Positions 18,489-27,164 of a DNA stretch of 64,000 nt are shown one piece after another (positions within the stretch are counted from its first letter, which is position 1; each line of letters begins with the position of its first letter). The notes beneath the pieces are model-generated. The model saw only the letters and a program-made list of their open reading frames with translations. It was not told where the DNA came from and did not search any database. Source of the DNA: Maribacter algarum (ex Zhang et al. 2020) (GTDB taxonomy: Bacteria; Bacteroidota; Bacteroidia; Flavobacteriales; Flavobacteriaceae); NCBI RefSeq assembly GCF_005885635.1, contig NZ_VATY01000001.1, positions 372,001 through 436,000 on the forward strand, in the 5' to 3' direction. The position numbers were made by a program, and so were the translations under genes.

Positions 18489-18507
18489 ATCAAATAACGA
18501 TTTCGAA

Positions 18508-19077
18508 CTAAGCTATCTTAATTTGTATCGTTTTTTCTTCTTTTTGTTTTTTGGTAACGTTATTTAGGAGGTCTAAACAAATCCTACTAATAATTTTTTC
18601 ATCTGCATACATTGTATGGCCAAAACCTGTAATAAGGTCCGACTTCACGCCAACTTTTTGATGCCAGTCTAATTTAGGTCGATACACATCCTGATCACCG
18701 AATAAAGAAACTGTTTTACATTCAGGTTTCGATTCCTCTGCCCGAATTCGAGTGGAAGAAACCGTATAAAGTGATTTCATAGGAAGACCCATCAATCCAG
18801 CTTTCCAAGCTATCGTACCACCTATACTAAAACCAAGATAATGAGCCGCCTCTGTTTCTTTTTTCAACAAATGTGCAACAGCCGTATCAATACCTCCTTC
18901 AACAAAAGCCCTATGTACATTTTCAGTGGTTTGAACCTTCACGTCAATATTCGAAAGTTGTTGAATATCGTAATAGGTTATATCATAATATTGTTGCAAA
19001 TATCCCAGGTAAGAAGTTATCCAGAGACCTTTTTTGGCACCCCACATATCAGATAATATTACTAGTTTTTCGGCCAT
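18508..19077 (-). CDS. Small alpha/beta hydrolase-like protein
   Basis: A 189-residue protein. LGFSIGGTIAWKA is a nucleophile elbow (GFSIGG), SLFGDQDVYRP a plausible acid turn, and GFGHTMYADE holds a histidine at the expected place near the C-terminus. This gives a reduced alpha/beta-hydrolase without a lid domain. The substrate is unknown. It converges with clpX, with 38 bp between the genes, and has no close partner on its own strand (the next gene is over 230 bp away). Confidence 0.72.
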   Translation of the reverse strand: MAEKLVILSDMWGAKKGLWITSYLGYLQQYYDITYYDIQQLSNIDVKVQTTENVHRAFVEGGIDTAVAHLLKKETEAAHYLGFSIGGTIAWKAGLMGLPMKSLYTVSSTRIRAEESKPECKTVSLFGDQDVYRPKLDWHQKVGVKSDLITGFGHTMYADEKIISRICLDLLNNVTKKQKEEKTIQIKIA

Positions 19078-19311
19078 AATGATAAGCTTATATTAGTTGT
19101 TCGGTTAAGCGATGGAGCTAATTTGAGCATTAAACGTTCGAATTCCTTATTTATTTGTTGAGGTGGGATAATTCTTCGACGTAGTACGTTTTATCCGATG
19201 AACCATGTGTTTATTACGTTTACCGTTGAATTGTGAAATGTATTCCGCAATTGATATCAAAATTGGATCTTATAACTTTCAGAGGACTTTTATAGTTTCT
19301 GTAGGACTAAA

Positions 19312-19854
19312 CTAAAACCGCTTGCCAACGGTTATCCCCAATCTCGGATAAACATCAGGAAAATTTGAGAAGTAACCTTCAGTATCCGTATTTGTATCTT
19401 CATTCAGATTCCAGCCACCACCAGCAACAATTTCTAAACTCCAATTCTTTCGGACCATAAATTTGGCGCCAACAGCCAAACCTATGCCTAATCCAGTTTC
19501 TTTGTCCGTTTCATCAAACGAATCCCTAGAAAAAACCAGACTATTAGCTTCAAAGAAAAATCCTGCAGCAAGTTTTCTACCTAAATAATACCTATAATAT
19601 GGTAAAACAGCAAAATCATAGGTCAAAATATCCGTAACATAGTTCGATTCTTCAGCTATAATGAAACCCCCAATGGTCAAACCGATTGCTGATTTATCTC
19701 CTATTATTCGTTCATAAGACAATTCTGCGTAACCTCCGGGTAAATAAAGTGCGTTGACCTTCATTTCATTTTTAACATTATCAGTCTTGATTGATACTTG
19801 TGAGAAAAGTTGACATGCGCTTAAGCTCATTAAAAGAATCCAAAAAGTTTTCAT
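19312..19854 (-). CDS. Predicted outer membrane beta-barrel protein
   Basis: A 180-residue protein with a signal peptide ending near LFSQVS. It then shows amphipathic strands such as VNALYLPGGYAELSYERII, AIGLTIGGFIIAEES, YYRYYLGRKLAAGFFFEANSL and PRLGITVGKRF, the last ending in phenylalanine as outer membrane barrels often do. The short length suggests eight strands. No family name is certain. The gene lies 95 bp downstream of the AraC-type regulator on the same strand and may be in its transcript or under its control. Confidence 0.7.
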   Translation of the reverse strand: MKTFWILLMSLSACQLFSQVSIKTDNVKNEMKVNALYLPGGYAELSYERIIGDKSAIGLTIGGFIIAEESNYVTDILTYDFAVLPYYRYYLGRKLAAGFFFEANSLVFSRDSFDETDKETGLGIGLAVGAKFMVRKNWSLEIVAGGGWNLNEDTNTDTEGYFSNFPDVYPRLGITVGKRF

Positions 19855-19949
19855 GATTTTTAGTTTTAAAGTTTTCTCAAAACTAGAATAGGTAACAAAA
19901 AAGGAGTCCGAAATTATCCTATTTAGAGGAATTCGGACAACCTTTTCTG

Positions 19950-21074
19950 TTATTTGGAAGTAGACTTTCTATAGGTTGTAGGAGTTTGCCCAGTAAATTT
20001 CTTAAACGCGGTATAAAACGTAGATTTCGAATTAAATCCACATTCTAATCCTATGGAAACAATAGTATACCCTTCAAAATCTGGATTCGCCAACAACTTT
20101 TTGGCATCAGTTACACGCAACGAATTGATGTAATCTGAAAAATTTTTTCCACTGAGCTGGTTAATCAACATGGAAAGCTTACTTGTGCTTATCTCCAATT
20201 CTTCGGATAGTTTTTCCAAACTTAAATAAGGATCTAAGTACTTTTGATTATTGACCACATAATTATTCATCTCATTAAAGACCAAACTTTCCCGCTCCCC
20301 TTTTTTGAAGTCTATGCCCCTATCAGTAGATACTGTTCCGGCAGTTTTATTCACTTCCCTTATCTTCTTCCTTAGGCTTTTTCTGTCCTGAAGGACTACG
20401 AATCTAAAGAAGCCTTGATATCCTATCCAATAAATAAAAATCGAAGTCCCTAAACGTAAAGGATAATAACTATAGGGAGCCTTAATAGTTTCTGACACAA
20501 AGTTCAATAGCACGGCTATTCCCCATAAAACCAAAACAATTCCTCCCAACTGAATTAGGCGTTTAATCCATTTTAAATCATCATAGGCTAGGATAGACGC
20601 ATATAGTTTTTGATATCTAAAAAGGACTTTCAAAACATGATAAAAAATGAATATAGAAAAACCCAAGGTTAATGCGTCCTCAATGGCATTGTACAGTTCA
20701 ATGTACTGAGGGTCTAAAGCTCCACTTGTTATCCGAGATATTATGATTGCTCTTGCAACCAGCTCCAAAACAAATACAAGAGCGGTGAGCTTAAAAAAAG
20801 GTTTTCGTTTTTTTTCAATTCCCAGATAATTGACCAAAAAGGCATGAAACATCGGCGCCAAAAGCACGTAAAAAGGGATTGTGTAGTAGTAAAAAGCTAT
20901 AAAGCCCTTATCAATTAACCATGATTGTAAATTGTTCAGTGATAGAAAGAATACAAAGAGATTTAAAAAAAGAACAGGTGATTCTATCTTCTTACGTGAA
21001 AGAAAGGTTGCTGCATTGAAGATGAAGCCCTGTACTGAACCTGCTATCATCAAGAAATTGAATACAGCAGTCAT
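19950..21074 (-). CDS. AraC family transcriptional regulator with membrane domain
   Basis: 374 residues. The first about 220 form seven hydrophobic helices starting NFLMIAGSVQGFIF. A linker leads to a C-terminal AraC/XylS DNA-binding domain with two helix-turn-helix units: LSLEKLSEELEISTSKLSMLIN and TIVSIGLECGFNSKSTFYTAFK, followed by TGQTPTTYRK. Such membrane-bound AraC proteins are common in flavobacteria and are thought to sense a signal at the inner membrane. The target genes are unknown; the downstream barrel gene is a candidate. It starts three bases after the GH3-family gene's lower end and reads in the same direction. Confidence 0.92.
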   Translation of the reverse strand: MTAVFNFLMIAGSVQGFIFNAATFLSRKKIESPVLFLNLFVFFLSLNNLQSWLIDKGFIAFYYYTIPFYVLLAPMFHAFLVNYLGIEKKRKPFFKLTALVFVLELVARAIIISRITSGALDPQYIELYNAIEDALTLGFSIFIFYHVLKVLFRYQKLYASILAYDDLKWIKRLIQLGGIVLVLWGIAVLLNFVSETIKAPYSYYPLRLGTSIFIYWIGYQGFFRFVVLQDRKSLRKKIREVNKTAGTVSTDRGIDFKKGERESLVFNEMNNYVVNNQKYLDPYLSLEKLSEELEISTSKLSMLINQLSGKNFSDYINSLRVTDAKKLLANPDFEGYTIVSIGLECGFNSKSTFYTAFKKFTGQTPTTYRKSTSK

Positions 21075-21077
21075 TGG

Positions 21078-22592
21078 CTAGGAATTCATATTTAAAAGCT
21101 CTTCTAGGTAATCTCGTTTATTACTAAGCCTTGGGATCTTATGTTGCCCACCGAGCTTGTCTTTTGACTTAAGCCAATCGTAAAACAAATTCTCACGTGC
21201 CATATGAACCGATGGCATATTTAAAGTAGTATTGTTATATCGCTTTGCTTCGTAATCAGAATTCAAAGATTTCAATGCGTTATCAAATATCTCGGTAAAA
21301 TAATCTAGTTTTTCAGGAGGTTTTCTGAATTCTATTATCCATTCGTGCGCACCTTTTTCTTTGCCAACCATAAAAATTGGTCCAGCAGTATAGTCTTTAA
21401 TTTCTGCACCGGTCTTGCTACACACACTTTTTAAGGCCTCTTCGGCATTTTCAATAATCAATTCTTCCCCGAATACATTGATATGGTGTTTGGTACGACC
21501 AGTTACTTTAATTCGATAAGGATCAGTGGAAGTAAACCGAACCGTATCACCAATCTTATAGCGCCATAAGCCGGCATTTGTAGTAATAATTATAGCGTAG
21601 TTAATGTCTTTTTGCACTTCCCAAAGAGGAATTGCTTGTTCTGTTTCAGTACCGAAGACATCCATGGGAATGAACTCGTAGAAGATTCCATAGTCCAACA
21701 TCAACAATAAATCATCGGCATTGTTGCGGTCTTGGATGGCGAAAAAACCTTCGGAAGCATTGTAAATTTCATAGTATTTAAAGCTTTTCCTCGGAAGCAA
21801 TTTCTGATACTGTTCTTTATATGGGTTGAAACTTACGCCCCCATGAAAGTATACTTCCAAATTTTCCCAAACTTGAAATAAATGGTCTTTCCCGGTTTCA
21901 TCCAGTACTTTATTTAGAAGAACAAGCATCCAAGAAGGTACTCCTGCTAAACTTGTAACATTTTCTCGGGTACTTTCGTCTATAATTGCCATGAGCTTGG
22001 ACTCCCACTCTCCCATCAATGAAACCTTATTACTAGGTGTACTACTGAATTCTGCCCAAAGTGGCATATTATCAATTAAAATCGCAGAAAGGTCTCCGAA
22101 GGAAGAACCGTTGTCTTCGTACAATTGTTTACTACCACCCAAACGAAGGCCTTTACCGGTAAAAAGCTGAGAGTTCTCGTTATTGTTCAAATACAGACAC
22201 AACATGTCTTTACCCGATTTGTAGTGGCAATCTTCCAAAGCTTCCGCACTTACCGGAATAAATTTGCTTTTTGCATTCGTCGTACCACTACTCTTCGCAA
22301 ACCACTTTATTGCCGTGGGCCAAAATACATTTTGTTCTCCACGTCGCGTTCGTTCTATATTCGGCTCTATGTCTTCATAAGAAACGATAGGAACACGTTC
22401 TCGAAAGGTTTTATAATTTTCAATGGACTCAAAATCATGACGCTTGCCAATCTCTGTGTCTTCAGCAATTTCCAGCAGTTGTTCCAAAACCTCTTCCTGT
22501 ACCTCGGCTGGGTATTTCAAAAAAAGCTCTATCTGATGATAGCGCTTTTTAAGCAACCATGAAGCAATGGAATTGAATAAAGGTATTGGCAT
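21078..22592 (-). CDS. GH3 (auxin-responsive promoter) family protein
   Basis: 504 residues of the GH3 superfamily, acyl-acid-amide synthetases that adenylate a carboxylate. WFAKSSGTTNAKSKFIPVS is the ATP/AMP-binding P-loop-like motif and WRYKIGDTVRFTS a second adenylate-region motif. Bacterial members are common in Bacteroidota but their substrates are generally not established, so a plant-hormone role should not be assumed. The gene ends three bases before the AraC-type regulator gene begins, so the two are probably co-transcribed. It is divergent from the DUF2797 gene. Confidence 0.88.
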   Translation of the reverse strand: MPIPLFNSIASWLLKKRYHQIELFLKYPAEVQEEVLEQLLEIAEDTEIGKRHDFESIENYKTFRERVPIVSYEDIEPNIERTRRGEQNVFWPTAIKWFAKSSGTTNAKSKFIPVSAEALEDCHYKSGKDMLCLYLNNNENSQLFTGKGLRLGGSKQLYEDNGSSFGDLSAILIDNMPLWAEFSSTPSNKVSLMGEWESKLMAIIDESTRENVTSLAGVPSWMLVLLNKVLDETGKDHLFQVWENLEVYFHGGVSFNPYKEQYQKLLPRKSFKYYEIYNASEGFFAIQDRNNADDLLLMLDYGIFYEFIPMDVFGTETEQAIPLWEVQKDINYAIIITTNAGLWRYKIGDTVRFTSTDPYRIKVTGRTKHHINVFGEELIIENAEEALKSVCSKTGAEIKDYTAGPIFMVGKEKGAHEWIIEFRKPPEKLDYFTEIFDNALKSLNSDYEAKRYNNTTLNMPSVHMARENLFYDWLKSKDKLGGQHKIPRLSNKRDYLEELLNMNS

Positions 22593-22670
22593 TTTGGGTA
22601 TCTTTGGCTATTACGTTGTGTAGCTAAAAATAGCTTTAAAAGTTATCATTTTCAAATAAGAAATACTTTT

Positions 22671-23465
22671 ATGCAGTACGAAGGTGTATTACGAAAAATG
22701 CAGACCGAAATCGCGAGTCCGATTCAATATTATATGGTTTTTAAGGATGATTTTCTAAATGTGAATCAGGTACTGAACAAGACCTTGAAAATCAATTTTA
22801 TCAAGCATCAATGCTTGAACTGTGGCAACGACCGACCTATTTATCGTCAGGGTTTCTGTAAGAGCTGTTTTTTTGAGATTCCATCAGCTGGAGACTGGAT
22901 TATGCGTCCTGAATTAAGCACCGCCCATTTAGGAAAAGAAGACCGTGACCTGGAATATGAAAAAAAAGTACAGCTGCAGCCTCATATCGTTTATTTGGCA
23001 AACTCTAGCAATATCAAAGTTGGCGTAACACGTAAAACGCAAGTCCCGACACGATGGATTGACCAAGGCGCACATGAGGCTATAGAAATAGTTGAAGTTC
23101 CCAATCGGTATTTAGCCGGAATTACCGAAGTAGCCCTGAAAGACCATATTGGAGATAAGACCAACTGGCGCAAGATGCTAACCAATGCAATTGAAGATGA
23201 GAATTTGGTGGAATGGCGAAGCAAGCTCAAACAATACATTCCAATGGAAGCACAGGAATATTTTTTAGACAATAATGGGGAAACACATTTGGAATTTCCT
23301 GTTTTGCAATACCCTAAGACAGTCAAAAGTTTGAATTTGTCTAAAACGCCTGAATTTGAAGGGGTTTTAAAAGGGATTAAAGGGCAGTACCTCATCTTTG
23401 AAGATGATACCGTTTTTAATGTTCGGGGAAGTGAAGGGTATTATGTCGCACTTGGAATTCATTAA
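22671..23465 (+). CDS. DUF2797 domain-containing zinc-ribbon protein
   Basis: 264 residues. A four-cysteine cluster HQCLNCGNDRPIYRQGFCKSCFF (residues about 46-68) looks like a zinc ribbon. The segments DWIMRPELSTAHLGKEDRDLEYEKKVQLQPHIVYLANSSNIKVGVTRK and PTRWIDQGA are ones I associate with DUF2797. The family function is unknown. The region after the zinc ribbon resembles a GIY-YIG-like fold start (HIVYLANSSNIKVGVTR), which is only a suggestion. The gene is divergent from the GH3 gene and convergent with the AsmA-like gene. Confidence 0.78.
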   Translation: MQYEGVLRKMQTEIASPIQYYMVFKDDFLNVNQVLNKTLKINFIKHQCLNCGNDRPIYRQGFCKSCFFEIPSAGDWIMRPELSTAHLGKEDRDLEYEKKVQLQPHIVYLANSSNIKVGVTRKTQVPTRWIDQGAHEAIEIVEVPNRYLAGITEVALKDHIGDKTNWRKMLTNAIEDENLVEWRSKLKQYIPMEAQEYFLDNNGETHLEFPVLQYPKTVKSLNLSKTPEFEGVLKGIKGQYLIFEDDTVFNVRGSEGYYVALGIH

Positions 23466-23475
23466 TAGAACTTTA

Positions 23476-23571
23476 CTTAAACGCAAGGAGTGCAAAGAAA
23501 GCGCAAGGGTCGCAATGAGTTATTATTTCTTTGCGACCCTTGCGAAAAACCTTGCGCCCTATGCGTTTAAG
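23476..23571. repeat. Large nested inverted repeat between convergent genes
   Basis: Outer arms CTTAAACGC (23476-23484) and GCGTTTAAG (23563-23571) are exact reverse complements. Inner arms CGCAAGGGTCGCAA (23502-23515) and TTGCGACCCTTGCG (23531-23544) are a perfect 14-bp pair. Most of the sequence is built from GCAAGG/GCAAAG-like words. It fills the gap between the DUF2797 and AsmA-like genes and could work as a bidirectional terminator. The word composition looks like the dispersed CGCAAAG repeats seen in Bacteroidota. Confidence 0.8.
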
Positions 23572-23572
23572 C

Positions 23573-26326
23573 CTAATTAATGGAATCCTTCTCAGACTTC
23601 GTCGTATCTTTCTTTTTCTTCCGGTTCAGAAATCCACCCAAAATATCTTTTGCTTTTTCTTTTACAACATCTTCTTCCGTCTTTGCTGGAATAGAATCTG
23701 TTTTTGTAGCTGTCGTATCCTTTTTGTTTCCTCCTAAAATTCCGCCTAAAACATCTTTGACGGCATCTTTGGTTGGGTCCTCGGTTTTGGTGGAATCTTT
23801 TTCTTTTGAATTTCCTCCTAAAACATCAGTCAACAGTTCGGTGGCTTTATCTTTTCCTTTATTGATGAGTTTCTGCTTTTGAATTTCAATCAAGCGAGAA
23901 GTCAAAGTTTTAATTCCCGAAGTCAGGTCGGTAGTTACATTCGGATTATTATAATCCCCTCCAATATTGGCAACTACGGGTAGGGTTAAATTATCCAATT
24001 GACTGTCATCAATTTTTGCAATTAGGCTATTTACTTCGCTTCCCAAATATTTTGCAGGCACCTCCATTGATGCTTTATAGTCCATCTTTCTATCAAACGA
24101 ATGCCCACCATCGATATTGATAGCAATGTCTTTATAATTAAGAGTAAAAGGCTTTACACTTACCAATCCGTCTTTGAAAGAAAGCTTTGTTTTTAAATCA
24201 TCAAGGTTCAATTGCTTTAAGTCGATAAAATCGAGTTGACCCGCTAGGGATTGTAACAAAGGAGATGATTCCGTATCAAAATCCTTGGTAAAGATGTTGG
24301 CTAACATATCACCACTTAGCGTCAATAAATCGGGTGTTAAATTATCAGTCAACGCTCCGGATAATTCAATATCTGAATTAAGTTTTCCTTTTAGGATTTC
24401 CGCGACCGGAGCCAATACTTTAAACAGCTCCAAAGACTTGAAAGTTTCTCCAATTTGCAATTGGTCCATTCCCAATTTCATATTGAAAGTTGGTGTTTCT
24501 TCCTTGGTGGATACTTCTCCGTCAAAAGCCATTTTTCCACTGAAAATGGAAGTCGTCATATTACTTAAAGTCGCCTTCTCATCTTTGATTCTGAGGTTTC
24601 CCTTCACATTTTTTAAAACCAAATCATCATACAATACCGTATTTGCAGATGCATTGATATTCGCATCCAGAAAAGAGGGTATTTTAAGTTCTGCTTCTTT
24701 AGTGGTAGTCGAATCGCTTTCTGAATTTGTATCTGTCTCTGAAGTTTCATCTGCAGTCATAAAATCGCTTAGAGCAAAGGTATCGGACTTCAAATCAAAA
24801 TCCCCTTCCACTTTTTCATTATTGAACATATAACCGAGGAGATTGTTAATGGTTCCCGTCGCATTGAAATCTGTTTTACCCGTAGTTCCGTCAAGTTCAT
24901 TCAAAGTCACCGTTTTCGGGTTAAATGTCAAAGCTGTTGCTTTTAGTTTTACAGGATGCAATAACTCCTCTGAATTGTATTCAAAATCCTTTAGACTCAT
25001 CTTTCCAGTGGTCTCCGTTTTCTCATATTGCTGGCTTTCTACGGAAGCCATATCGAATGCTGTTGTGATGTCTGCATCGAGAATCCCCTTTAAATCTAAA
25101 TCTGCAGGCACTGGATAGGCTTGCTCGATATTCGCCAAGTTCATTTTTCCATCCAAATGGGCATTGACTTTGGTGTTGCCCATCAACTCATTAATATTGG
25201 CAACCATATTGAAGGTATCTTCATCAATCATAAAAGAGAGTTTTGTGATATCGACATAGGTATCTTCGGTAACGCCCGTTTTGTTGACAATATCTACATC
25301 AATGAACACATTACGAACTGATTTTGGCAAATCAGGATATTTAAATGAAGCATTATCTGAATTGATTCCGATATGAAACCTTGGGATGTAAGAATCATCA
25401 ACAATTCCTTCAAATTTACCTTCGACTATAAAATCTCCAGTAGTTTGAACGTTTTCAATGTTCTTCGAATACTCTTGAGGAATCAGTGCCAGGAAATTCT
25501 TGAACTCCGAAGAAAGTGTTTTAAAACTGATATCCACTTCTTGATTGTCCTCATTCACTTTCACAAATCCGTCAAAAATCAAAGGCAATTGATTTATGAC
25601 CGCTTCATTCTTCAGAAATGTATATTTACGCTCTTCCAAATCTATACCGATTACGGCATCTAAAAGCACTCTGTTTTCGTTGAGATAATTCGTGCTATCC
25701 ATTTCGAAGGAAACCAAGGCCTCTGTGTGCGTGTCTAATTCGGAAGAAGCAAGAGAGAGGTCTCCTTTTCCTTCGTGCTGCAGATTGGAAAGTTCAAAGG
25801 ACATTCCCGAGGACTTATCCAAATAAGAAATACTAGAGTTTATGATTTCGTAGGATTTCATATCAAGCTGAAATCCGGTCGATTCTTCTGCCTTCAATTC
25901 ACTTTCCGTAGCCGAATCTCCACCAATATCATAGTTCGCATTTTCAGACTCATCCACTACAATATTGAGATTTGCACCGTCAATAAATAGGCTTTCAATT
26001 GCAATGGATTCATTTTCATTCTTGAAAAGCTGACGGATGCCCATTTTCAAATCCACTTGCTTCGCAGCAAACAACGTATCACCTTCAAAAGGAGCTTTGT
26101 TCAATAGAGTAATGTCAGTAAGCGAAACCTCCGCATCTGGAAAGCTACGCACAAGACTCAGACTAGCATCTGAAAAGTCGAGCGTTGCATTGACAGTATT
26201 GTTGACATTGTTCTTTATGATATCACCGATCTTCGCTTCTAGAATAAAAGGTGCAGCAATTAATACCCCTACTACTAACAACAAAAGAATACCAATAATC
26301 TTCAAGAATTTCTTTCCCATATCCAT
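23573..26326 (-). CDS. AsmA-like family protein
   Basis: About 917 residues from the ATG at 26326 (or 915 from 26320). A longer reading to 26374 starts at a TTG and hides the membrane anchor. MGKKFLKIIGILLLLVVGVLIAAPFIL is a single N-terminal membrane helix, then a long periplasmic repeat of beta-strands with the AsmA pattern (DASLSLVRSFPDAEVSLTDITL; LSGDMLANIFTKDFD near the end). AsmA/YhdP/TamB-type proteins are thought to bridge lipid transport to the outer membrane or to control outer membrane composition. The last about 110 residues are lysine/aspartate/threonine-rich and of low complexity, with recurring GGxLGG-type segments. Confidence 0.85.
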   Translation of the reverse strand: MDMGKKFLKIIGILLLLVVGVLIAAPFILEAKIGDIIKNNVNNTVNATLDFSDASLSLVRSFPDAEVSLTDITLLNKAPFEGDTLFAAKQVDLKMGIRQLFKNENESIAIESLFIDGANLNIVVDESENANYDIGGDSATESELKAEESTGFQLDMKSYEIINSSISYLDKSSGMSFELSNLQHEGKGDLSLASSELDTHTEALVSFEMDSTNYLNENRVLLDAVIGIDLEERKYTFLKNEAVINQLPLIFDGFVKVNEDNQEVDISFKTLSSEFKNFLALIPQEYSKNIENVQTTGDFIVEGKFEGIVDDSYIPRFHIGINSDNASFKYPDLPKSVRNVFIDVDIVNKTGVTEDTYVDITKLSFMIDEDTFNMVANINELMGNTKVNAHLDGKMNLANIEQAYPVPADLDLKGILDADITTAFDMASVESQQYEKTETTGKMSLKDFEYNSEELLHPVKLKATALTFNPKTVTLNELDGTTGKTDFNATGTINNLLGYMFNNEKVEGDFDLKSDTFALSDFMTADETSETDTNSESDSTTTKEAELKIPSFLDANINASANTVLYDDLVLKNVKGNLRIKDEKATLSNMTTSIFSGKMAFDGEVSTKEETPTFNMKLGMDQLQIGETFKSLELFKVLAPVAEILKGKLNSDIELSGALTDNLTPDLLTLSGDMLANIFTKDFDTESSPLLQSLAGQLDFIDLKQLNLDDLKTKLSFKDGLVSVKPFTLNYKDIAINIDGGHSFDRKMDYKASMEVPAKYLGSEVNSLIAKIDDSQLDNLTLPVVANIGGDYNNPNVTTDLTSGIKTLTSRLIEIQKQKLINKGKDKATELLTDVLGGNSKEKDSTKTEDPTKDAVKDVLGGILGGNKKDTTATKTDSIPAKTEEDVVKEKAKDILGGFLNRKKKKDTTKSEKDSIN

Positions 26327-26382
26327 ATAAAATTTACCTATTTCTATAACTCTCGGGAAAGCAGAATATTTCAAAAATTGGA

Positions 26383-27093
26383 CTAAATATCCAAGTTAAT
26401 TTCCTCCCCGATTTTAAGACCAAATCGTTTTCTTAGGAGATATACGAAGAAATAGAGAAAAGGGGTGTCAAAGAAGGCAACTAAAACCTTAAAAAGAAAT
26501 CCAGCCACCAATAAACCTTGGAAACGCTCCCATTCTATTTCACGAAAATAACAAAGTAAAAGAAGAACAGTTAACGTATCTACAAACTGCGATAAAAATG
26601 TTGAGAAATTATTCCTTAACCAAAGGTGTTTTCCATTAGTTAGTTTTTTCCAAAAGTGGTAAAGGTGGACATCAACAAATTGGGCAAGTAAATACGCTAT
26701 CATTGAGGCACCTACTGCTAAAATAGTTTTTCCGAAAACCTCCAAAAAAACTTCATCTTGAATCGGTGACCAACTAGTTGCTGGAACAATAGTGGCAACA
26801 TAGACAATAGCAATGGAAAAAACTGACGCGAAAATACCCGCCACAATTATTTGATTTGCCTTTTTCTTCCCAAAGATTTCAGAGATTAAATCGGTAATTA
26901 AAAAAGTAATCGGATACGGCAATATACCCACAGAAACTTCAAAGAGGGAAGATCCAAAAACAGTAACATCCCCAAAAGGTTGCCAATAAAAGAACTTTTG
27001 AAAAATCAAGTTCGAAACTACTAAGGAGGTAATAAATAAAGCTCCTAAGTAGAGGTATGTTTTATAAGCAAGTTTTTTATCCTTTACGGTCAT
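26383..27093 (-). CDS. Queuosine precursor transporter (VUT/DUF165 family)
   Basis: 236 residues with about six membrane helices. The family pattern is seen in NLIFQKFFYW, PYPITFLITDLISEIFGKKKANQI and NNFSTFLSQFVDTLTVLLL. YhhQ-type members import queuine precursors such as preQ0 and preQ1 for tRNA modification. No queuosine gene is next to it, so the substrate is taken from the family only. It begins 72 bp downstream of the sppA stop and runs in the same direction, so the two may share a transcript. Confidence 0.88.
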   Translation of the reverse strand: MTVKDKKLAYKTYLYLGALFITSLVVSNLIFQKFFYWQPFGDVTVFGSSLFEVSVGILPYPITFLITDLISEIFGKKKANQIIVAGIFASVFSIAIVYVATIVPATSWSPIQDEVFLEVFGKTILAVGASMIAYLLAQFVDVHLYHFWKKLTNGKHLWLRNNFSTFLSQFVDTLTVLLLLCYFREIEWERFQGLLVAGFLFKVLVAFFDTPFLYFFVYLLRKRFGLKIGEEINLDI

Positions 27094-27164
27094 TTGTTAC
27101 CCATTGCAACTAAGAAGCATCGTAAAACACCCCTAAAGTCCCCTCAAGGGGACAATCTCTTTTA

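Noticed and set aside
22125-22562. Plus-strand frame of 145 codons
   Set aside because: It is antisense to the well-supported GH3-family gene and shows no family pattern.
21078-22592. Plant-hormone (auxin) conjugation
   Set aside because: The GH3 family name alone does not show this in bacteria; nothing else here points to auxin.
24285-25663. Several plus-strand frames opposite the AsmA-like gene
   Set aside because: They are antisense to a long real gene, with biased composition and no motifs.
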